DNA from: Methanobacteriaceae archaeon
GTDB taxonomy: Archaea > Methanobacteriota > Methanobacteria > Methanobacteriales > Methanobacteriaceae
DNA length: 11,037 nt
Reading direction: 5' to 3'
Assembly (NCBI GenBank): GCA_011620845.1
Contig: WOYJ01000188.1
Span: 1-11,037 of the forward strand
A program made the position numbers and the translations under genes. Numbering within the stretch: the stretch's first letter is position 1; every line of letters begins with the position of its first letter. The notes beneath the pieces are model-generated. The model did no database searches. It saw nothing but the letters and a program-made list of their open reading frames with translations, and was not told where the DNA came from. Shown in pieces: positions 7,234 through 11,037 of the stretch.

Positions 7234-8487
7234 ATGCTGAACGCTGAAACATATATTACACCCCAAGAAGGAATTGGAGGAGAAATAAGGAAAAAATATG
7301 AAGATTTCTATGTAGAAGAGTTACCAGAATCAAAACCCACGGGAACAGGCCCTAACACCTGGATTTTCATAGAGAAAATAGGTAGAAATACCTTAGACGT
7401 GGTACTGGACATAGCCCGGGAATATAAACTAAGCAGGAAGAGAATGGGCTTTGCTGGAATGAAAGATAAAGCAGCCGTCACCCGCCAATGGATCTGCGTA
7501 AGCAACATGGAACCCGAAAACCTCCAGGAATTGGAAGATAAACTGTACAACGTGAAAATACTTGAAATCACCCGGAATGAGAAAAAATTACGAATAGGAC
7601 AGTTATTGGGTAACAAATTTAAAATATTAATCAGGAACACCCCAGATCCAGAGAAAGACTCCGTAACTAGCCAGGAGATTCTTACAAAGCTCACCCAGAC
7701 CGGAGTCCCCAACTACTACGGATGGCAGAGGTTCGGGAAAAAACGCCCCAACACTCACGTCGTGGGTAAATTCCTGGTATTAAACGACCTTAAAGGTGCA
7801 GTGGATTCTTATATTGGAAATCCATATCCAGAAGAACAGGAACACATCCAAAACGCCAGGAAATTATACGATGAAGGTAATTATCTAGAAGCGTATGAAA
7901 ACATGCCTGCCGGGATGAGATACGAGAAGATGATGCTCCGGGAACTCATGAGGGAGTACAAAAAGAAGCAGGAGTTAGATGATAATTCTTATATAAAGGC
8001 ACTTAGAAGCCTTCCCAAACCATTAAGTCGCATGTTCGTCCATGCCTACCAGTCTTACCTGTTCAACCGTGTGGTGAGCGAAAGAAACAAGCTTGGAATC
8101 GATAAATACGTGGAAGGAGACATTTTAATCGATAATGATGAGCATTTAATCCATGAATTCAACCCCGAAGATGTCCAGGGACAGATTAAAGATTTCCAGG
8201 CACATCCTACCGCACCACTCTATGGTACTAAAGTTCCCCTAGCTGAAGGCGAGATAGGTGAGATAGAACGCCGAGTCCTGGCCGAAGAAGACCTGAAACT
8301 CGAAGACTTCACCGTGCCCAAAATGCCTAAACTGGGAAGCCATGGACTTAGGAGGGCTGTGAGATTTAAAGTTTGGGACACCACTGCGGAGTGCACCGAT
8401 GAAGGGGTGTTATTAGGATTTTCCATACCTAAAGGATGTTATGCCACCGCTGTTCTCAGGGAAGTGATGAAAAAAGACGTTTACTAA
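7234..8487 (+). CDS. truD: tRNA pseudouridine(13) synthase TruD
   Basis: TruD isomerises uridine 13 of tRNA (and position 35 of some tRNAs in relatives) to pseudouridine in the cytoplasm. The 417-residue length fits archaeal members, which are longer than bacterial ones because of a larger insertion domain. The N-terminus has the KYEDFYVEEL pattern (21-30) typical of the family. The catalytic loop is GFAGMKDKAAVTRQ (72-85) with the nucleophile D78. NYYGWQRFGKKRPNTHVVG (160-178) is the second strongly conserved block. The TRUD insertion domain spans roughly 180-360, and the C-terminus closes the catalytic fold with GCYATAVLREVMK. GGAG lies seven bases before the ATG. The next gene begins 31 bases after the stop on the same strand, so truD is probably the first gene of a three-gene transcript. 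Confidence 0.96.
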   Translation: MLNAETYITPQEGIGGEIRKKYEDFYVEELPESKPTGTGPNTWIFIEKIGRNTLDVVLDIAREYKLSRKRMGFAGMKDKAAVTRQWICVSNMEPENLQELEDKLYNVKILEITRNEKKLRIGQLLGNKFKILIRNTPDPEKDSVTSQEILTKLTQTGVPNYYGWQRFGKKRPNTHVVGKFLVLNDLKGAVDSYIGNPYPEEQEHIQNARKLYDEGNYLEAYENMPAGMRYEKMMLRELMREYKKKQELDDNSYIKALRSLPKPLSRMFVHAYQSYLFNRVVSERNKLGIDKYVEGDILIDNDEHLIHEFNPEDVQGQIKDFQAHPTAPLYGTKVPLAEGEIGEIERRVLAEEDLKLEDFTVPKMPKLGSHGLRRAVRFKVWDTTAECTDEGVLLGFSIPKGCYATAVLREVMKKDVY

Positions 8488-8518
8488 CTTTTACAGATTT
8501 TAACGGGAGACACGATTG

Positions 8519-9028
8519 ATGAAAGTCAAAATAATAGAAAGAGAAGTACTCAACCCCCTGGCAGATACCGAAGCATTAGAAGTAGAAATAAATCCTATCC
8601 CTAAAAAGATAGATTCCATATCTCTTGTGGATAATACAAAACCTAACGCAGATTTACTGCTCGATACAATCAGGAAAAATCTAAAATTCAAGAATCCAAT
8701 CAAGGTTAGAAAGCCAGCCGGTGCCCCGGGAACAGAAGAACAGATAAAACAGGCGCAGGCCGATTTATCCATCCTGGCATTAGGAGACTGCGGATCCTGT
8801 ACCACATGGCTGATATTAGACGCCATAAAACTCGAAAAACAGGGAACACCCACCATATCTGTCTGTTCGGATATTTTCGCACCATTCGCCCGGCAACTGG
8901 CCGAGTCCTATGGGGCTGGTGGACTGAGAATAGTTGAAGTGGAACACCCCCTGGCAGGACAGTCCAGGGAATTCATTGAAAATAAAGGGCAGAAGGCAAT
9001 CAATCAAATTAAAAGCATAATTGATTAG
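8519..9028 (+). CDS. UGSC-family protein, cysteine (CGSC) form
   Basis: This 169-residue soluble protein carries GDCGSCTTW with C91 and C94. This matches, as I recall it, the UGSC family of proteins in which the first cysteine of the motif is often selenocysteine in bacteria; here it is an ordinary cysteine codon. The motif follows a hydrophobic strand (ADLSILALGD) and precedes a helix, as in thiol-redox or nucleophile-bearing loops. A third cysteine is C116 in ISVCSDIFAPFARQLA. The biochemical role of the family is unknown to me. The start is taken as ATG 8519; a TTG at 8516 would add one residue, and GGGAGA at 8505-8510 could serve either. The gene lies 31 bases after truD and 10 bases before a larger protein with which its relatives are, I believe, often paired. 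Confidence 0.8.
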   Translation: MKVKIIEREVLNPLADTEALEVEINPIPKKIDSISLVDNTKPNADLLLDTIRKNLKFKNPIKVRKPAGAPGTEEQIKQAQADLSILALGDCGSCTTWLILDAIKLEKQGTPTISVCSDIFAPFARQLAESYGAGGLRIVEVEHPLAGQSREFIENKGQKAINQIKSIID

Positions 9029-9038
9029 GGATAAGAAC

Positions 9039-10229
9039 ATGGCCAAAAAAGATACCAAAAAGAAAGGAACTGAAGCTCCCCATGTCAACGAGAACTGCGG
9101 CTGCCTCATAGATGAGTTCATAGTACAAAATAGCCCGGATAAGGAGAGACTCTGCAGTATACAGGAAGCTGACTTTGAAGTATTCACCGATCCCGATGCA
9201 GAAAAGGTCAGCAACGAATTCTACATTAAAAACCAGACTGATGGGCTGCCCATAATACCTCCAACCAGATCCAGGGTTGATAAGTTTCTTAAATATTCAG
9301 ATCTAAAACCGGAAGAAATAATAGCCATACTACCCCCTAAAAGGGGAAAAGCCACCATGGAAAAAGTAGCCATAAACGCAGTGATGGCCGGGTGCCTCCC
9401 CCACTTCATGCCTGTGATCCAGCACGCGGTTAAAGCAGTGAGCCAGGAGAAATTCAACCTCCCCGGGATAAACGCAACAACCCACCCCATATCAATATGT
9501 GCCATAGTAAATGGGCCAGTATCTACTGAACTTGCTATAAACAGCGGTGCAGGATGTTTAGGCCCAGGAAATATAGCCAACGCAACCATTGGCAGGGCAT
9601 TACGATTATCTATGATCAACATCGCCGGAGCCGTTCCAGGCATAGGCGACCACGCCACCATGGGATCCCCTGCAAAGTACAGTTTCTGTTTCGCTGAGGC
9701 AGAATCTGAAAGTCCATGGGAATCATTACATGTGGGAAGAGGTTACAAATCAGACGTCAGCACAGTCACCATGATGGCGGCGGAGGCGCCCCAGAACGTC
9801 AACGACCACCGAAGTATTAATGCGGAGGATCTCCTGGACACCATCATTCACACCGCGGCGGTGGCCGGGTGTAACAACAGCCATGTACCTGGTGAACTAC
9901 TCATTATCATGGGACCAGAGCATGCTAAAACTGTTTCTGATGATGGTTGGACGAAGGATGATGTGAAAAAATATATACACGAAAAAGCCATCGTACCAGT
10001 CGAATTGGGTGATCGTGGCGGCAGGAAATTGGACGAAAAATGGATCATTGATGGCATGGTTAAGATAACCCGTTCACCAGAAGACGTGGTGTTAGTAGTG
10101 GCTGGGGGGCCCGGCAGACATTCCATGGTCGCCCAGGGTTTTGGCACATCTTCTGAATCTGTAACACTTCCATTGATGCTTAAGGATGGGACGGCTGCAA
10201 AATCAGTGGATGATTTTAAAAAAAGATAA
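9039..10229 (+). CDS. Large partner protein of the UGSC-type gene, function unknown
   Basis: This 396-residue soluble protein has no signal peptide or membrane segment. It begins with a Lys-rich tail and a CGC pair (NENCGC, C20 and C22). Conserved-looking blocks follow: QTDGLPIIPPT (66-76), ILPPKRGKATMEKVAINAVMAGCLP (97-121, C119), ATTHP (146-150), NGPVSTELAINSGAGCLGPGN (158-178, C173), NATIGRALRL (181-190), GDHATMGSPAKYSFCFAE (203-220, C217) and AGGPGRHSM (355-363). The order TDGLPIIPPT to NATIGRALRL matches, from memory, a protein encoded next to UGSC genes in actinobacteria and other bacteria. The many Gly/Asn-rich loops suggest an enzyme, but I cannot name a reaction. The ATG at 9039 is preferred to an in-frame TTG at 9021 because TAGGG lies eight bases before it and no overlap is then needed. 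Confidence 0.8.
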   Translation: MAKKDTKKKGTEAPHVNENCGCLIDEFIVQNSPDKERLCSIQEADFEVFTDPDAEKVSNEFYIKNQTDGLPIIPPTRSRVDKFLKYSDLKPEEIIAILPPKRGKATMEKVAINAVMAGCLPHFMPVIQHAVKAVSQEKFNLPGINATTHPISICAIVNGPVSTELAINSGAGCLGPGNIANATIGRALRLSMINIAGAVPGIGDHATMGSPAKYSFCFAEAESESPWESLHVGRGYKSDVSTVTMMAAEAPQNVNDHRSINAEDLLDTIIHTAAVAGCNNSHVPGELLIIMGPEHAKTVSDDGWTKDDVKKYIHEKAIVPVELGDRGGRKLDEKWIIDGMVKITRSPEDVVLVVAGGPGRHSMVAQGFGTSSESVTLPLMLKDGTAAKSVDDFKKR

Positions 10230-10239
10230 AAGATAATAT

Positions 10240-10695
10240 TTAGCTAACTCTTTCTATTTCTTCATCCCAAACTTCAGGATTCTTGCGGATATACTCGTCG
10301 ATTAACTCTTTACACTCATCGAGGTCCAGGTTAATCAGTTCCATATCATGCTCTGCAAGGTAATCCTCCGGCCCGTGGAAAGTCTCATTTTCACCAAACA
10401 CAATCTTTGGGATATTATAGAGCAAAATAAGACCAGCACACATTTCACACGGCACCAGGGTGGTATAAAGGGTGCACTTTTTATAATCAGTCCCCTTTAG
10501 TTTACCAGCGCTTTCCAGGCAGTCCATTTCAGCATGGAGGATGGTGGATCCATCCTGTATGAGGCGGTTATGTCCCATTCCCACTATTTCATCATCTTCA
10601 ACCAGTACCGCGCCAATGGGGATGCCACCTTCATCTAAGCTTTTACGGGCTTCTTTTATGGCTTCCTGGATGAATTTGTGGTATTTTGTGTCCAT
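10240..10695 (-). CDS. Cytosine deaminase-like zinc enzyme (yeast FCY1 type)
   Basis: This 151-residue protein has the cytidine/deoxycytidylate deaminase zinc fold. The zinc site is H54-A-E56 (HAE) and P-C83-x-x-C86, with E56 as the proton shuttle. Other matches to yeast cytosine deaminase, recalled from memory, are GGIPIGAVLV near 23-32, GHNRLIQDGS (41-50) with N43, LYTTLVPCEMC (76-86), the GENETF segment with F106, and a C-terminal tail with W143. The yeast enzyme turns cytosine to uracil for pyrimidine salvage. Other possibilities are a guanine deaminase or a TadA-like tRNA adenosine deaminase, but the tail and length favour the yeast-type group. An ACGAGG ribosome binding site ends six bases before the ATG at 10695. 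Its end lies only 10 bases from the convergent end of the UGSC partner gene. Confidence 0.8.
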   Translation of the reverse strand: MDTKYHKFIQEAIKEARKSLDEGGIPIGAVLVEDDEIVGMGHNRLIQDGSTILHAEMDCLESAGKLKGTDYKKCTLYTTLVPCEMCAGLILLYNIPKIVFGENETFHGPEDYLAEHDMELINLDLDECKELIDEYIRKNPEVWDEEIERVS

Positions 10696-10725
10696 GAATT
10701 TCCTCGTTCCTAAAGAGTTTAAGCG

Positions 10726-10761
10726 AATTGGGTTGGAAATAAATTTTAGTTCAATCCAATT
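10726..10761. promoter_or_regulatory. Inverted repeat bracketing the deaminase TATA-like element
   Basis: AATTGGGTTGGAA (10726-10738) and TTCAATCCAATT (10750-10761) are nearly complementary, with one G-T pair and one bulged base. Between them lies an AT-rich stretch that reads TAAAATTTAT on the minus strand, about 43 bases before the deaminase ATG, where the TATA box should be. A repressor bound to both arms would cover the TATA element. It could instead be an RNA hairpin after the small gene ending at 10773, though no T-tract follows. Confidence 0.45.
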
Positions 10762-10772
10762 ACTTAAGGTTT

Positions 10773-10910
10773 TTAATAAGATTTACTTTTTCCTATAAGA
10801 TTCGTATAACTCTCTTTTAACAGAATCCCATCATCCAAATCAGATTTAATGTCGGCTTTGATAGAATTAAAATGTTTGGTTATATCAACAGGTTGATGAA
10901 ATTTTGACAC
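10773..10910 (-). CDS. Possible 45-residue protein with GTG start
   Basis: A minus-strand frame opens with GTG at 10910 and ends with TAA at 10773, giving 45 residues. GGTGAT, a strong archaeal ribosome binding site, ends three bases before the GTG. The product is hydrophilic and probably helical, beginning MSKFHQPVDITKHFNSI and ending NLIGKSKSY, with no cysteine and no membrane segment. I do not recognise a family. A TATA-like TTTTATATAA lies 24 bases before the start, which would make the leader very short. It ends 77 bases before the deaminase start. The size, short ribosome-site spacing and AT-rich setting leave room for chance. Confidence 0.4.
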   Translation of the reverse strand: MSKFHQPVDITKHFNSIKADIKSDLDDGILLKESYTNLIGKSKSY

Positions 10911-10934
10911 ATTATCACCACTTTAATTTATAAT

Positions 10935-10944
10935 TATATAAAAA
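10935..10944 (-). promoter_or_regulatory. TATA-like element before the 45-residue gene
   Basis: On the minus strand TTTTATATAA is a good archaeal TATA-box match, 24 bases before the GTG start. At the usual 25-base distance it would start RNA almost at the ribosome binding site, so transcription may be nearly leaderless, or this is only AT-rich spacer. Confidence 0.3.
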
Positions 10945-10960
10945 TAAGGAGATTTAATTA

Positions 10961-10979
10961 AAAAAAAAATAAATAAATG
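10961..10979 (-). terminator. T-tract terminator for a minus-strand gene from the right
   Basis: On the minus strand the stretch reads TTTATTTATTTTTTTTTTA, with ten T in a row. Archaeal polymerases stop at such tracts. It lies just downstream of a minus-strand stop codon at 11001 and upstream of the 45-residue gene, so it probably ends a transcript entering from beyond the right edge. The perfect palindrome TTGATTAATCAA lies just before it at 10984-10995. Confidence 0.45.
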
Positions 10980-11000
10980 GAAATTGATTAATCAAGCGAT

Positions 11001-11035
11001 TTAATACCGTTTCCGGTCCCTTAATTCCCGCATTT
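11001..11035 (-). CDS. Possible C-terminal end of a gene running in from the right (partial)
   Basis: A minus-strand frame open to the window edge ends with TAA at 11001 and encodes KMRELRDRKRY. The basic tail followed by a T-tract fits a gene end, but eleven codons cannot identify it. Another frame (AGIKGPETVLNRLINQF, running on into poly-Phe) is also open here, so the frame is uncertain. Confidence 0.25.
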   Translation of the reverse strand, partial: MRELRDRKRY

Positions 11036-11037
11036 TA

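Noticed and set aside
7308..7712. A 134-codon minus-strand frame inside truD
   Set aside because: It lies wholly within the catalytic part of truD and reads like a shadow.
8786..8804. Possible selenocysteine site at the CGSC motif
   Set aside because: The first motif codon is TGC, an ordinary cysteine codon, not TGA, so no recoding is needed.

Overview
The window looks like ordinary chromosome from a methanogenic archaeon, most likely Methanobacterium or a close relative in Methanobacteriales. The evidence is the GGTG/GGAG ribosome binding sites just before most starts, AT-rich TATA-type promoters about 40 bases before start codons, an archaeal-size TruD, a DadD-type deaminase and dispersed histidine genes. 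The family-level assignment is an inference from gene content. I see no transposon, CRISPR array, tRNA, rRNA or phage gene.

Layout. 1-616: the C-terminal half of a membrane transporter (MFS) running in from the left. 767-4064: three minus-strand genes, read right to left as an ACT-ACT-metallo-beta-lactamase fusion of unknown function, hisG, and a fumarylacetoacetate-hydrolase-family enzyme. 4163-6190: two plus-strand genes, a DadD-like adenosine-derivative deaminase and a HAD phosphatase. 6376-7137: a HisF-like protein on the minus strand. 7234-10229: a plus-strand cluster of truD, a small protein carrying the CGSC form of the UGSC (selenocysteine/cysteine) motif, and a 396-residue partner. 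10240-10695: a small cytosine-deaminase-like enzyme on the minus strand. 10773-11035: a possible 45-residue protein and possibly the tail of another gene, both minus.

How the genes relate. HisG (first step of histidine synthesis) and the HisF-like protein (cyclase step) are in the same window but not in one operon, and the HisF-like protein has changes at positions that form the HisF ammonia gate. DadD and the cytosine deaminase both remove amino groups from nucleobase compounds, pointing to salvage; the HAD phosphatase probably shares a transcript with DadD. The UGSC-type pair is probably co-transcribed with truD; it looks like an uncharacterised two-subunit redox or thiol enzyme and is the best candidate here for an undescribed system, followed by the ACT-MBL fusion.

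Regulatory DNA. Two divergent intergenic regions (4065-4162 and 7138-7233) each have one central AT-rich TATA-like element that could serve both genes. An imperfect tandem 40-bp repeat lies before hisG, and an inverted repeat brackets the TATA-like element of the cytosine deaminase gene.
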